A stretch of DNA of 64,000 nt, from positions 930,001 through 994,000 of the forward strand of contig NZ_CP061298.1 in assembly GCF_018687595.1 (NCBI RefSeq), read 5' to 3'. The position numbers and the translations under genes were made by a program. Positions 21,347 to 31,611 of the stretch are shown one piece after another. Below the pieces are notes generated by a model, which saw only the letters and a program-made list of their open reading frames with translations, searched no databases and had not been told where the DNA came from. The stretch comes from Polynucleobacter paludilacus (lineage in GTDB: Bacteria; Pseudomonadota; Gammaproteobacteria; Burkholderiales; Burkholderiaceae). How positions within the stretch are numbered: position 1 is the first letter of the stretch; every line of letters begins with the position of its first letter.

Positions 21347-21997
21347 CTAAAAACCGTTAGTGTTGACTGGGGCACCCGTTTTGGCGATGACCTCTTCTTT
21401 GGTTACACCAGGCGCTAATTCGACCAGGAATAAACCATCTGGAGTAATGTCTAAAACACACAAATCAGTAATGATGCGATTGATGACCCCAACACCGGTT
21501 AAGGGCAAGGTACATTTAGGCAAAATTTTGATCTCTTCAGTGCCATCTTTTTTCTTGGCAACATGCTCCATCAGAACGACCACGTGTTTGACTCCAGCAA
21601 CTAAGTCCATGGCACCCCCCATACCCTTGACCATTTTGCCTGGAATCATCCAGTTCGCTAAGTCACCATATTCACTGACTTGCATGGCGCCCAAGATCGC
21701 AATATTGATCTTGCCGCCGCGAATCATTCCGAAAGAATCGGCTGAAGAAAAAATCGATGAGCCTGGCAAGGTCGTAATGGTTTGCTTGCCTGCATTAATC
21801 AAATCCGCATCAATTTCTTGTTCGGTTGGAAAAGGCCCAATTCCAAGCAGGCCATTTTCAGATTGAAGCCACACTTCCATATCCTTAGGCACATGATTCG
21901 CAACCAGGGTTGGCATACCAATGCCTAAGTTGACGTAGTAGCCATCCCTTAATTCTAGAGCAGCACGGGCTGCCATCTCATCTCTATTCCAAGCCAT
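21347..21997 (-). CDS. scoB: 3-oxoacid CoA-transferase subunit B
   Basis: 216 aa. CoA-transferase family I beta subunit: [16 protein letters not shown], the catalytic glutamate motif [10 protein letters not shown] (E47), and [15 protein letters not shown]. With subunit A it moves CoA from succinyl-CoA to acetoacetate or a related acid. 32 bp downstream of scoA on the same strand. Whether acetoacetate or another 3-oxoacid is the main substrate is not visible. Confidence 0.92.
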   Translation of the reverse strand: MAWNRDEMAARAALELRDGYYVNLGIGMPTLVANHVPKDMEVWLQSENGLLGIGPFPTEQEIDADLINAGKQTITTLPGSSIFSSADSFGMIRGGKINIAILGAMQVSEYGDLANWMIPGKMVKGMGGAMDLVAGVKHVVVLMEHVAKKKDGTEEIKILPKCTLPLTGVGVINRIITDLCVLDITPDGLFLVELAPGVTKEEVIAKTGAPVNTNGF

Positions 21998-22029
21998 ATC
22001 GATTTTCCTTCTGATCTACTTATCTGTGT

Positions 22030-22728
22030 TTAGGCGGCACGCAAAGTGCGTTGCTCAATGCGCTTCTCAGGCAATCGATTAATCACTAAACGATGCACAT
22101 ATATACCAGGCGTATGAATTTGATCTGGATCGAGCTGGCCGTTCTCCACAATCTCTTCCACTTCAGCAACCGTAATCTTGCCAGCCATTGCTACCACTGG
22201 ATTAAAGTTACGAGCGGTGTAGCGATAGACCAAGTTACCAGAGCGATCTGCTTTCCAAGCTTTCACAATCGAGATATCAGAAACAATCGAGCGCTCCATG
22301 ATGTAACGCTCGCCATCGAATACTTTTTCTTCTTTGCCATCCGCAACTAAAGTACCCACTCCCGTTTTTGTAAAGAATGCAGGAATACCGCAACCGCCTG
22401 CGCGGAGTTTTTCTGCCAAGGTGCCCTGCGGAGTAAATTCCAACTCCAACTCACCCGCTAGGTATTGACGCTCGAATTCTTTGTTTTCACCAACATATGA
22501 GGCAATCATTTTCTTCACTTGTCGTGACTGCAAGAGAATGCCGAGACCAAATTCATCCACACCCGCATTATTCGAAATCGCCGTGAGGTTTTGCGCACCC
22601 AATTCCTTAATCGCCAAGATCAAAGCCTCTGGAATGCCACAAAGGCCAAAACCGCCTACAGCGATTTTTTGACCGTCCTTCAAAATGTCCCGCAAAGCGT
22701 CCGCTGCGGTTGGGTAGGTTTTATTCAT
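22030..22728 (-). CDS. scoA: 3-oxoacid CoA-transferase subunit A
   Basis: 232 aa. CoA-transferase family I alpha subunit with IAVGGFGLCGIPEALILAI, the family GxGxxGxP-like CoA-binding loop, SNNAGVDEFGLGILL and PAFFTKTGVGT. First gene of the two-gene scoAB unit. Divergent from the ETF-ubiquinone oxidoreductase gene with 145 bp between, which suggests joint use in oxidation of fatty or branched acids. Confidence 0.92.
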   Translation of the reverse strand: MNKTYPTAADALRDILKDGQKIAVGGFGLCGIPEALILAIKELGAQNLTAISNNAGVDEFGLGILLQSRQVKKMIASYVGENKEFERQYLAGELELEFTPQGTLAEKLRAGGCGIPAFFTKTGVGTLVADGKEEKVFDGERYIMERSIVSDISIVKAWKADRSGNLVYRYTARNFNPVVAMAGKITVAEVEEIVENGQLDPDQIHTPGIYVHRLVINRLPEKRIEQRTLRAA

Positions 22729-22873
22729 AAGTTAAGTCCCAAGATTGCTAAAAATGGAGAAAAGCTCATCATAATGCCTCTCCGATCATGACTGGTTCAG
22801 GCCCGAATCCGTCGGCTTTAAGCCTAATACCCTGCTTAGAACTAAACTATGGTCTAGATCCCGGAGAGATGGA

Positions 22874-24544
22874 ATGAATTCCCAGCAGTTGCTTGAACAA
22901 TTTGGGCCTCGAGAATCGATGGACTATGATTTAGTCATTGTCGGTGGTGGCCCTGCTGGCTTATCTGCAGCAATCAAAGCCAAACAACTAGCCCAATCTT
23001 CTGGCAAAGAGCTCAGTGTTTGCGTACTTGAAAAAGGTTCTGAGATCGGCGCCCATATTCTGTCTGGCGCCGTCATGGACCCTAAAGCCCTAGGCGAGCT
23101 TTTTCCAGATTGGCAAGCAATGGGTGCGCCTTTAGACACCCCAGTTAGTCAAGATCAATTTCTCTTTCTGACAGAAGACCGCTCTTATTCTGTTCCTGAA
23201 TGGCTTTTACCGGAATGCTTTCAGAATAAAGGCAATTATATTGTGAGCTTAGCTAACGTCACTCGCTGGCTAGGTCAACAAGCTGAGGCGCTTGGCGTTG
23301 AAATCTTTCCGGGATTTCCTGCAGCAGATATTTTGTATAACGCACAAGGCGCCGTCTGTGGAGTCATCACTGGCTCCATGGGCTTAGATAAGGAAGGCAA
23401 TCCCACCGAGCAATTTCAACTTGGGATGGAATTGCGTGCAAAGTACACCCTCTTCGCCGAAGGTTCTCGCGGCCATCTAGGTAAACAACTTATCAGCCGT
23501 TTTGCACTTGATCAAGATTCGGACGCCCAAACCTATGCCATCGGTATTAAAGAGCTTTGGGAAGTAGATCCTGCGCAGAGTAAACCCGGTCTAGTGGTGC
23601 ATACCGCTGGCTGGCCTTTAGAGTCCGATACTTATGGCGGCTCTTTTTTATATCATCTAGGCAATAATTTAGTGGCAGTGGGTCTGGTAGTGGGCCTCGC
23701 ATATAAGAATCCTTACCTCTCTCCCTTCGAAGAATTCCAACGCTACAAATTGCATCCCAACATTCGAGAAACCTTTGTTGGCGGTAAACGCTTGGCTTAT
23801 GGCGCACGCTCTCTGACTGCTGGCGGACTCAATAGTTTGCCTAAGACTGTTTTCCCCGGTGGTGCATTGATTGGTTGCGATGCTGGCTTTCTGAATGCCT
23901 CTCGCATCAAGGGCAGTCATGCCGCAATTAAAACCGGCATGCTAGCCGCAGAAGCTGCAGTGGCCGCCCTATCTGAAAATCGCTCGCATGATGTCTTGGC
24001 TGCTTACCCGACAGCCTTTCAAAATAGCTGGCTTTATACCGAACTCAAGCAGGCTCGCAACTTCAAACCTTGGATGTCTAAAGGACTTTACCTGGGGACT
24101 CTCATGGTGGGTCTAGAGCAAAAAATCTTTGGCGGGAATGTACCTTGGACGATTCACAATCAATACGCTGATCATGAATGTTTAGAGCCTGCGAGCCAAC
24201 ATCAAGAGATTCGATACCCTAAGCCTGATGGCAAGATTAGCTTCGATCGCCTGTCTTCGGTATTTCTATCGAATACCAATCATGCTGAAAATCAACCAGC
24301 GCATTTAAAGCTGCAAGATGCAGCCATTCCAGTCAATCTCAATCTCAAGACTTACGCTGGACCAGAGCAGCGCTACTGCCCTGCTGGTGTATATGAGTAC
24401 GTTGAGAAAGATGGGCAGCCCTATTTGCAAATCAATGCGCAGAACTGTGTCCATTGCAAAACCTGCGATATTAAAGATCCAAGCCAAAATATCATCTGGG
24501 TCACCCCTGAAGGTGGTGGCGGTCCAAACTACACTTCAATGTGA
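22874..24544 (+). CDS. Electron transfer flavoprotein-ubiquinone oxidoreductase
   Basis: 556 aa inner-membrane-associated enzyme that passes electrons from ETF to ubiquinone. Features: N-terminal FAD motif LVIVGGGPAGLSAAIKA (about 21-37), the ubiquinone/membrane region in the middle, GALIGCDAGFLNASRIKGSH (FAD, second part), and a C-terminal ferredoxin-like 4Fe-4S site with cysteines in RYCPAGVYEY and NCVHCKTCDI. Start ATG follows GGAGAGATGGA. Its last 9 bases overlap the convergent MFS gene. Confidence 0.95.
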   Translation: MNSQQLLEQFGPRESMDYDLVIVGGGPAGLSAAIKAKQLAQSSGKELSVCVLEKGSEIGAHILSGAVMDPKALGELFPDWQAMGAPLDTPVSQDQFLFLTEDRSYSVPEWLLPECFQNKGNYIVSLANVTRWLGQQAEALGVEIFPGFPAADILYNAQGAVCGVITGSMGLDKEGNPTEQFQLGMELRAKYTLFAEGSRGHLGKQLISRFALDQDSDAQTYAIGIKELWEVDPAQSKPGLVVHTAGWPLESDTYGGSFLYHLGNNLVAVGLVVGLAYKNPYLSPFEEFQRYKLHPNIRETFVGGKRLAYGARSLTAGGLNSLPKTVFPGGALIGCDAGFLNASRIKGSHAAIKTGMLAAEAAVAALSENRSHDVLAAYPTAFQNSWLYTELKQARNFKPWMSKGLYLGTLMVGLEQKIFGGNVPWTIHNQYADHECLEPASQHQEIRYPKPDGKISFDRLSSVFLSNTNHAENQPAHLKLQDAAIPVNLNLKTYAGPEQRYCPAGVYEYVEKDGQPYLQINAQNCVHCKTCDIKDPSQNIIWVTPEGGGGPNYTSM

Positions 24545-25708
24545 TGTGATTGGCTGATGCGCTGGAGCCTGTGGTCTCAGTTTCTGAATCGCCATACCGG
24601 CTAAACCGCAAGCAAAAGCGGCCATAACGAATACATCGCGCGGTTGTGCTAAGTCCCAAATCCAGCCCGAACACAGTCCGCCAAGTGTTCCACCCAGACC
24701 ATATGACACCGTTGCCATCAGGGCCTGACCTCTCGCCTGTAACGGCCCTGTAAACCAACGCTGCAATAACTTGGTTGCTGCGCTATGGTGAGCCGCAAAG
24801 GTTCCGGCATGCATCACTTGCGCAAGAATCAGAACCCATGTCAGAGGGAAAAATGCGATCAAAATGAAACGCAGCACCCCAACTCCGAATGAGGCTTGCA
24901 AAACAATCTCAGGTTGCAAGCGACTAAGGACCTTACTCTGAAAGTAAAAAAAGATCACTTCAGCAGATACACCAAGCGCCCAAAAAAGGCCGATCTGAAA
25001 TTTGTTATAACCAAGCTTACTAAGGTAGAGGGAATAGAAGACATAGAGTGCTGCATGAGCAAAGATCATAAAAAATCCGGAGAGCAGAAACCAGCGCACA
25101 TCGGGATTCAGCAATACGGAGAGCAACTCCCCTTTCACCATCTTATGACGCTGCACCTTGGGCTCGTGCAAACGAAAGGTCACGATAGCCAAAAGCAATA
25201 GCACTGCTGCACCGACGATGGGATAGAGCGCAATACTCTTACGCTGAAATAGCTCACCAGCAAACAGCACCATGGCAATAAATCCCAAAGACCCCCACAG
25301 GCGCAATCTTCCGTAACGCTTATCAAAAGAATTGTCTTTGAATAGAGCATGTACTGTTGCTGACTCTCCCAGCGGCATCAAGCTGCTGAGAATGGTGTGC
25401 AGAATAAACATCCAAACAAAAAAGGCAATGTAGCTGTGAAGATAAAAAATAGCTAAGAATGTAAGACTTGCTAAGCAAGCGCAAAACCGAATAATGCCAA
25501 TCCGGTTAGAGAGATAGTCGGACAACCAGCCCCAAGAAAAAGGGCCAATGATGCGGGTGATTTGCAACATCGACATCAAAACCGAGATCTGAATGACGTT
25601 AAAGCCTTGGTCAACAAAGAACAAACTCGCGTATGGGGAAACTAAACCAACGTAAGCGAAATATAAAAAGAAAAAGGACCCGAAGGCCCAACGCACTGAA
25701 GGTGTCAT
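24536..25708 (-). CDS. MFS transporter (HcaT/LacY-like, 3-phenylpropionate permease type)
   Basis: 390 aa with about 12 hydrophobic segments. The N-terminus VRWAFGSFFFLYFAYVGLVSPY and loops such as WGWLSDYLSNRIGIIR and RLRLWGSLGFIAMVL resemble the HcaT/MFS_1-like family, in which members import 3-phenylpropionate or sugars; the substrate here is unknown. It is convergent with the ETF-QO gene (9-bp overlap) and 15 bp downstream of aroC. Confidence 0.83.
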   Translation of the reverse strand: MTPSVRWAFGSFFFLYFAYVGLVSPYASLFFVDQGFNVIQISVLMSMLQITRIIGPFSWGWLSDYLSNRIGIIRFCACLASLTFLAIFYLHSYIAFFVWMFILHTILSSLMPLGESATVHALFKDNSFDKRYGRLRLWGSLGFIAMVLFAGELFQRKSIALYPIVGAAVLLLLAIVTFRLHEPKVQRHKMVKGELLSVLLNPDVRWFLLSGFFMIFAHAALYVFYSLYLSKLGYNKFQIGLFWALGVSAEVIFFYFQSKVLSRLQPEIVLQASFGVGVLRFILIAFFPLTWVLILAQVMHAGTFAAHHSAATKLLQRWFTGPLQARGQALMATVSYGLGGTLGGLCSGWIWDLAQPRDVFVMAAFACGLAGMAIQKLRPQAPAHQPITSH

Positions 25709-25723
25709 AGTCAGATGCGAGAC

Positions 25724-26833
25724 CTACTTCGCGCCAGGTCTAGTTGCGGCTACGGCGGGAACCGATACTTTGACATCACCGCACTGTGCGCGATGACGAA
25801 GAGCGTGATCCATCAGAACCAGCGCTAACATAGCCTCGGCAATCGGTGTTGCCCGAATACCAACGCATGGATCATGACGACCCTTTGTTTGCACAGTCAT
25901 GGGTTTGCCATCTAAGTCCACTGATTGCTTGGGACTCAGGATACTTGAGGTGGGCTTGATTGCAATCGAGACTCTGAGCTCTTGGCCTGTGCTGATGCCG
26001 CCCAGAGTGCCTCCGGAGTTATTGCTGGCATAACCATCAGGATGCATTTCATCGCCATGCTCACTACCCTTTTGCACTACCGACTGAAAGCCAGATCCAA
26101 TTTCAACGCCTTTGACAGCATTAATTCCCATCATGACATGCGCAATATCGGCATCCAATTTATCAAACAGAGGCTCACCCAAACCCATGGGTACATTTCG
26201 AGCGCGCACTTCAATTCGGGCACCGCAAGAATCACCCGCTTTACGCAAGCTATCCATGTACGCTTCAAGCTCAGGAATGATCTTGGCATTGGGTGCAAAG
26301 AAAGCGTTGTTCTCAATCTGCTTCTCATCCTCAAACGGAATCACGTGCTCACCCAGCTGACTCATATAGCCAAAAATCTCAGTGCCATATTGTTGATGTA
26401 ACCATTTTTTTGCGATTGCTGCCGCAGCGACAACCGGAGCGGTCAAACGCGCAGAGGATCTGCCACCACCTCGCGGATCACGCAAGCCGTACTTATAGTG
26501 ATAGGCATAGTCTGCATGGCCTGGTCTAAAGGTTTGCAAAATATCACCATAGTCTTGGCTACGTTGGTCGGTGTTGCGAATTAGTAAAGCAATTGGTGTG
26601 CCCGTCGTTTTGCCTTCAAAGACTCCCGACAGAATTTCAACCTTGTCCTCTTCTTTGCGCTGGGTGACGTGTCGAGAGGTACCTGGCTTGCGCCGATCAA
26701 GATCAGTCTGTAAATCCGCTTCTGAGAGCGCCATTCCAGGCGGGCAGCCATCAACAATCGCCCCGATCGCTGGGCCGTGTGACTCACCAAAGGTGGTTAC
26801 GGTAAAGAGAAGGCCTAAAGTATTTCCTGACAT
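25724..26833 (-). CDS. aroC: Chorismate synthase
   Basis: 369 aa. Converts 5-enolpyruvylshikimate-3-phosphate to chorismate with reduced FMN. Signature blocks: [19 protein letters not shown] at the N-terminus, the [15 protein letters not shown] region, and [20 protein letters not shown] with FMN/substrate-binding residues, plus [12 protein letters not shown]. Length is normal. Followed 15 bp later by the MFS gene. Confidence 0.97.
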   Translation of the reverse strand: MSGNTLGLLFTVTTFGESHGPAIGAIVDGCPPGMALSEADLQTDLDRRKPGTSRHVTQRKEEDKVEILSGVFEGKTTGTPIALLIRNTDQRSQDYGDILQTFRPGHADYAYHYKYGLRDPRGGGRSSARLTAPVVAAAAIAKKWLHQQYGTEIFGYMSQLGEHVIPFEDEKQIENNAFFAPNAKIIPELEAYMDSLRKAGDSCGARIEVRARNVPMGLGEPLFDKLDADIAHVMMGINAVKGVEIGSGFQSVVQKGSEHGDEMHPDGYASNNSGGTLGGISTGQELRVSIAIKPTSSILSPKQSVDLDGKPMTVQTKGRHDPCVGIRATPIAEAMLALVLMDHALRHRAQCGDVKVSVPAVAATRPGAK

Positions 26834-26865
26834 AGCAACATTATGGCATCTGTCAGAAAGAGTGT

Positions 26866-27321
26866 TTAGTTTGTAGCTTTAGTCGTGTCTTCCGGCCAAT
26901 CCCGAATATAGGCCTTGAGCATGGAGTTTTCAAAATCCTGCGCTTCAACTACCGCATGGGCTACGTCATAGAAAGAAATCACGCCCATGAGCATTTTTTG
27001 ATCAATGACGGGAAGGTAACGGGCATGCTCAACCAACATCATGCGACGAACCTCATCCATTTCAGTTTCCATATTGCAAGTCAGGGGTTTTGAGTTCATC
27101 ACTGAACGCACCTCGAGACCCCCCAAACTGCCGTGGTGTTTTGCGAGTGCCTGCATCACCTCGCGAAAGGTCAAAATACCAGCTAACTGATCGCCCTCCA
27201 TGACAACGAGGGAGCCAATATCGTGATCACTCATGGTCAATACCGCCGACCCCAGGGCTGCGTTAGGTGGCACGGTGAATAATGTCCCACCCTTTACTCG
27301 CAAGATATCCCGAACCTTCAT
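26866..27321 (-). CDS. Tandem CBS-domain protein
   Basis: 151 aa from the ATG at 27319-27321 ([12 protein letters not shown]), which has GGAG six bases upstream; a longer reading to 27381 is less likely. Two CBS motifs fill the protein (about 5-65 and 75-135; e.g. [17 protein letters not shown] and [21 protein letters not shown]). Such proteins bind adenosine nucleotides as energy sensors; there is no attached catalytic domain, so the partner is unknown. Confidence 0.86.
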   Translation of the reverse strand: MKVRDILRVKGGTLFTVPPNAALGSAVLTMSDHDIGSLVVMEGDQLAGILTFREVMQALAKHHGSLGGLEVRSVMNSKPLTCNMETEMDEVRRMMLVEHARYLPVIDQKMLMGVISFYDVAHAVVEAQDFENSMLKAYIRDWPEDTTKATN

Positions 27322-27403
27322 ACCCATCTCCGTTATTTTTGTTCTCTTATGAGATTTAATATAGTCTGAAGCCGCCCTCAAATCAAGGGCAGAGAATGCG
27401 GAA

Positions 27404-28252
27404 TTAGTAGCGAATAACCCTAACTAAACCCGCTCTAATAGGGGGAAGATTAGCGACAATCACAGCGCCAGCCAAAGTGATCCACCACGTGAGATAAATC
27501 CAAATGAGCGCCAAAGGCAGAATCGCAAAGGCGCCGTAAACCGTTCTATAAAAACGGGCATTGGTCAAAAACAAACCAAAGCCAAATTTCATCAACTCAA
27601 AAAAGAATGCGGCAATCAAGGCGCCTGCAATCGCATCGCGCCAAGCCACAGTGGTGTAAGGTAAATATTTATAGGCTACCGTAAATACGGCTACTGCCAA
27701 TAAGATGGGAGAGATCGTCGCAAAGGTTGCGAAGCCCATGCTCAGGGTATCGATCCAGCCCTCAGCTGCACCTAAGAGCAGACTGCTGAGATAAATTCCA
27801 AAGCCCAGCAAAAAAGGACCAATCAATGTTGCGCCTGAGTAAATCAGAATTTGATTCAACAATGGTCGGCGCCCCGAGAGCTGAAAGATCCGATTAAAAG
27901 CCTGTTCTACCCCTGCGATTGCCATCACACTGGTGACGATTAAGCCCAAGGTACTCACCAAGGTCAGTCCTTTAGCCTGACGGGAGAATTGATCCAAGTA
28001 AATAAAGACCTGCTGGTTCAAACCACCAGGCATATAGGTATCCAATAGCCAAGACTGAAATGCCACTTTCATTCTGACAACCTTGGGCAAGGTCCCCAGC
28101 AAAAGGGATGCCACCGTAAACATCGGCACTAAAGCCAAGGTAGTGGTGAAAGCCAAATTACCAGCGGCTTGCGATAAATTTTGATGGCGATTACGCTCCC
28201 AGATCTGTTTAGCTAGAGCGAGCCATAATTGAGGATTCCGAAACAGGCGCAT
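27404..28252 (-). CDS. YihY/BrkB-family inner membrane protein
   Basis: 282 aa with about six hydrophobic segments. LSQAAGNLAFTTTLALVPMFTV near the N-terminus and the C-terminal YGAFAILPLALIWIYLTWWI are family signatures of YihY/BrkB (formerly annotated RNase BN). Function is unsettled in the family; a role as transporter or envelope protein is inferred. Divergent from wrbA with only 19 bp between start codons, so the two promoters must overlap the genes or each other. Confidence 0.88.
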   Translation of the reverse strand: MRLFRNPQLWLALAKQIWERNRHQNLSQAAGNLAFTTTLALVPMFTVASLLLGTLPKVVRMKVAFQSWLLDTYMPGGLNQQVFIYLDQFSRQAKGLTLVSTLGLIVTSVMAIAGVEQAFNRIFQLSGRRPLLNQILIYSGATLIGPFLLGFGIYLSSLLLGAAEGWIDTLSMGFATFATISPILLAVAVFTVAYKYLPYTTVAWRDAIAGALIAAFFFELMKFGFGLFLTNARFYRTVYGAFAILPLALIWIYLTWWITLAGAVIVANLPPIRAGLVRVIRY

Positions 28253-28265
28253 CGACGTATCATAA

Positions 28266-28874
<609 letters not shown>

Positions 28875-28885
28875 TAACTAATCCC

Positions 28886-29272
28886 ATGTTTAAATTGCCC
28901 GCCAATAAAAACCCCTATCAAATCCTGGCCTTAGCAGCCTACATCGATTTGTTCATTTTGTGTGTCTGTTGGGAGTGGTTTATCTCCCCATTGCGCCCAG
29001 AAGGTTCATGGCTCATCCTCAAAGCTTTGCCACTGCTGTTGCCCATGCGGGGGATTTGGAAGGGCAATGTTTACACCATGCAATGGGCTTCCATGCTGAT
29101 CCTGCTGTATATCACCGAAGGTCTCGTCCGTATTAGCGAATCGGGCTGGAATTTCTACCTCGCCATCCTAGAAACCGTCTTGGCCACCATCGCCTTTGTA
29201 TGCCTTTTGATGTACTTAAAGCCGATTAAAGCCGAGGCCAAAGCTAAAAATAAGGCTCAATCTGGGGTCTGA
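28886..29272 (+). CDS. DUF2069 inner-membrane protein
   Basis: 128 aa with four hydrophobic segments (about 15-32, 42-55, 65-80, 87-110) and a short basic tail. KALPLLLPMRGIWKGNVYTMQWASML is the conserved DUF2069 centre. These small proteins follow wrbA across betaproteobacteria; their function is unknown. A GGGG/CCCC hairpin with T6 overlaps its stop codon. Confidence 0.85.
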   Translation: MFKLPANKNPYQILALAAYIDLFILCVCWEWFISPLRPEGSWLILKALPLLLPMRGIWKGNVYTMQWASMLILLYITEGLVRISESGWNFYLAILETVLATIAFVCLLMYLKPIKAEAKAKNKAQSGV

Positions 29273-29284
29273 ATCCCCTTTTTT
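29264..29284 (+). terminator. Short hairpin terminator at end of wrbA-DUF2069 unit
   Basis: GGGG, 7-nt loop containing the TGA stop, CCCC, then six T. A 4-bp GC stem is minimal, so strength is uncertain. Confidence 0.55.
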
Positions 29285-29396
29285 GACTATTAGAGGCCCC
29301 ATTTCAGGGAAAAGTCCATTTTTTGAGGATTTTTTTGTAATTCATGTCATCTTTGCCCATTTAAGGGGCGTTGTATAGGGCATGGAGGTGACATAT

Positions 29397-29585
29397 ATGT
29401 CAACAAGACTCAAACGTTGGGCCCGTGCAATTCAACAAATTGATTTGGCTAAAAGAAGCGATCCCGAGACTGCCATCGGCTACTTGGACAGCAAATACCG
29501 AGATATTGCTTGGCGTTACATCCGTATTTTAGGATTCGAGCACACCATCAGCTTTATGGCTAGTAACAATTTTCATCCTGAATAA
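29397..29585 (+). CDS. Hypothetical small basic protein (62 aa)
   Basis: Not recognised. Begins MSTRLKRWARAIQQID; an ATG 5 codons upstream exists, but GGAGGTGA (29384-29391), a near-perfect Shine-Dalgarno, lies 5 bases before the ATG at 29397. The peptide is soluble and rich in aromatic and charged residues (YLDSKYRDIAWRYIRIL), with no signal peptide or Cys. A strong terminator follows 20 bp after the stop, so it is an independent, probably well-translated short mRNA. Confidence 0.7.
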   Translation: MSTRLKRWARAIQQIDLAKRSDPETAIGYLDSKYRDIAWRYIRILGFEHTISFMASNNFHPE

Positions 29586-29605
29586 GCTTTTTCAGGAACC
29601 CATCA

Positions 29606-29635
29606 AACCCTAGAGCCTCTGGTCTAGGGTTTTTT
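29606..29635 (+). terminator. Rho-independent terminator
   Basis: AACCCTAGA / TCTAGGGTT 9-bp perfect stem with 8-nt loop and a T-run, directly downstream of the 62-aa ORF. Confidence 0.9.
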
Positions 29636-29740
29636 GCTTTATAGATGTCATAAAAGCTTGAAAGCATCTTCAATAAATCGTAGGATTAGCCTGAGCTCCG
29701 CCCTATTATTCAGAGCGCGCCCCATTAAACAAGGAACATC

Positions 29741-30031
29741 ATGACCAAGAAAACGATTAAGAAGCTCACCAAGAAACTTCATAAATTAGAAGTAGCAAAA
29801 GAAAAAGTCGTCAAGAAGCTCAATAAAGCTTCTGTCAAACCAGCTAAAAAAGTAGCAGCCAAAAAAGTAGCTACGAAGAAAGCGCCTGCCAAGAAGACTT
29901 TAGCGAAAAAAGCGCCTGCCAAGAAAGTGGCCGCTAAAAAGGTAGTCAGAAAAGTTACCGCCAAGAAGAAAACTGTTGCTAAGAAAGTGGCGCCGGTAAC
30001 TCCTACAACTACTCCAAGCAGCAATTCATAG
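29741..30031 (+). CDS. Histone H1-like lysine/alanine-rich protein
   Basis: 96 aa. After an N-terminal lysine-rich helix (KKLTKKLHKLEVAKEKVVKKL) come repeats of the KKVAAKK / KKAPAKK type, then a Ser/Thr/Pro tail TPTTTPSSNS. The composition matches bacterial H1-like proteins (AlgP, HctB, BpH1 type) that bind DNA or polyanions. Start has AAGGA five bases upstream. The TAG stop at 30029-30031 is in the same frame as the following PPK2 reading frame, with only one codon (TTC) between stop and the TTG start of PPK2. Confidence 0.8.
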   Translation: MTKKTIKKLTKKLHKLEVAKEKVVKKLNKASVKPAKKVAAKKVATKKAPAKKTLAKKAPAKKVAAKKVVRKVTAKKKTVAKKVAPVTPTTTPSSNS

Positions 30032-30034
30032 TTC

Positions 30035-30838
30035 TTGAAAAAAGTCTCTACTGCAGCAATCAAGCCAATCAAGGTTAGCAAAAAGGAATTGACTTACGAG
30101 GCAGAGCTTAGGCTACTGCAGATTGAACTCGTCAAGTTACAAAAGCGCATTATTAGTAAAGGTGATCGACTCTTAGTGATTCTGGAAGGCAGGGATACTG
30201 CCGGCAAAGATGGCACGATCAAGTGCATTACTCAGAACTTAAGCCCACGTGATACCCATGTGATCGCTCTTGGTAAACCGAGCGACCGCGAGGAAGGCGA
30301 ATGGTACTTCCAACGCTACGTAGCCGAGCTTCCGAGCGCGGGTGAATTTGTGATCTTCAATCGGAGCTGGTACAACCGTGCTGGTGTTGAGAAGGTCATG
30401 GGATTCTGTACTGATGCCCAGTACAAAGAGTTCATGGCGTCGGTCAATGACTTTGAAAGTCTTTTGGTGAGCTCCGGAATTCAGATCCTTAAATACTATC
30501 TTGATATTGATAAGGCTGAGCAAGCACATCGTTTAGCTGATCGTGCCAAGGATCCCCTGAAGCAATGGAAGATCAGCCCTATCGATCAGCAGGCTCAGAA
30601 GAAATGGCACGCTTATAGCGTTGCTCGTGATCTCATGCTTGAGAAAACAACCAGCCCTGATGCACCCTGGACTGTAGTCAATGCCAATGATAAAAAACTC
30701 ACCCATCTCAATCTAATCCGAGATTTACTATCGAGGGTCGAGTACCCCGGCAAGAATAAAAAGCTGCTGATTACCGATCCTAAGATCATCATGCCTTGCC
30801 TAGCAACATCCATCAAGCTACCCAAATTAGCACCCTAG
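30035..30838 (+). CDS. ppk2: Polyphosphate kinase 2 family protein (first paralogue)
   Basis: 267 aa from TTG. P-loop kinase using polyphosphate and nucleotides: Walker A EGRDTAGKDGT (51-61), NRSWYNRAGVEKVMGFCT (Walker B / lid), and DPLKQWKISPID. The Walker B position reads FNRS, whereas the second copy at 55 kb reads FDRS. No ATG and no clear Shine-Dalgarno precede it; translation must come from reinitiation, coupling, or read-through of the TAG three bases upstream of the TTG. Makes NDP to NTP (or NMP to NDP) from polyP, or the reverse. Direction cannot be told from sequence. Confidence 0.88.
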   Translation: MKKVSTAAIKPIKVSKKELTYEAELRLLQIELVKLQKRIISKGDRLLVILEGRDTAGKDGTIKCITQNLSPRDTHVIALGKPSDREEGEWYFQRYVAELPSAGEFVIFNRSWYNRAGVEKVMGFCTDAQYKEFMASVNDFESLLVSSGIQILKYYLDIDKAEQAHRLADRAKDPLKQWKISPIDQQAQKKWHAYSVARDLMLEKTTSPDAPWTVVNANDKKLTHLNLIRDLLSRVEYPGKNKKLLITDPKIIMPCLATSIKLPKLAP

Positions 30839-30923
30839 TTTTGAGATGTAAAACCGAACACCCAATTCGATTTACTTACATTGAATGGTGTTATAAACAT
30901 TAGAGATACCCTTTGGAGATTTT

Positions 30924-31598
30924 ATGAACCGTCGCAATCTACTCTCACTCTGCTACTTCATCCCAGCTGTTCTATTGATTGGCGCTTGTAGCAATACTTC
31001 TAAATACTTATCAGAGCCAATGCCTGAGTCTGGCTTCTTACCGAATTACAAATTATTGCAAGTTGTTCCAGATACTCCACAAGATATTCGGATGTGGCGC
31101 TATCGTGATGCCAACGTTGATCCAAATAAATATACTGGCGTGATCTTGACACCAATTTATTTGAATCAAACCCAAACACAACAAGTTTCTGCGCAAACTC
31201 TGGAGCAAGTAAAAGCTGCATTACAAGACTCGATGGTGAATGCTATTAATGGCAAAAGCAATATTACGATTGTTCAAAAACCAGGTCCTGGTGTTGCTAG
31301 AGTATCGGTTGGTATTACCGGTGCCGAAATGTCAGCCAACAGCTTGCAGCCTTGGAACTTCACACCGATTGGCTTAGCAGTCAATGGTGCAGCCTATGCA
31401 GCAGGGATGAATGCCAAGACCCCCGCTTTAATCATTGAGAACAAAATTACAGATAGCCAATCCAATCAATTGCTGGGTGAAGGATTGATTACGATTCAAG
31501 GCGAATCTTTCAGAACAGGTTCTGGCTCAGTAGAGGCGTTTACCGATATGGCCAAGAAAGCGGTTCGTCAAGCACTGCAGTTGTCTGTCAAACAGTAA
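30924..31598 (+). CDS. DUF3313-family lipoprotein
   Basis: 224 aa. Lipoprotein signal with lipobox LLIGAC (C22). The mature protein (SNTSKYLSEPMPESGFLPNYKLL onward) matches the DUF3313 pattern in YTGVILTPIYL and in the C-terminal VEAFTDMAKKAVRQAL helix. Periplasmic face of a membrane; Asn at the residue after Cys+1 region does not show an inner-membrane retention Asp. Function unknown. GGAG lies 5 bases before ATG. Probably co-transcribed with the EF-hand gene 13 bp downstream. Confidence 0.8.
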   Translation: MNRRNLLSLCYFIPAVLLIGACSNTSKYLSEPMPESGFLPNYKLLQVVPDTPQDIRMWRYRDANVDPNKYTGVILTPIYLNQTQTQQVSAQTLEQVKAALQDSMVNAINGKSNITIVQKPGPGVARVSVGITGAEMSANSLQPWNFTPIGLAVNGAAYAAGMNAKTPALIIENKITDSQSNQLLGEGLITIQGESFRTGSGSVEAFTDMAKKAVRQALQLSVKQ

Positions 31599-31611
31599 TC
31601 AGGGTTGAATC

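Noticed and set aside
29646..29668. GATGTCATAAAAGCTTG, a possible Pho box before the H1-like gene
   Set aside because: Only one half-site resembles the PhoB consensus; the next 11-bp unit does not match.
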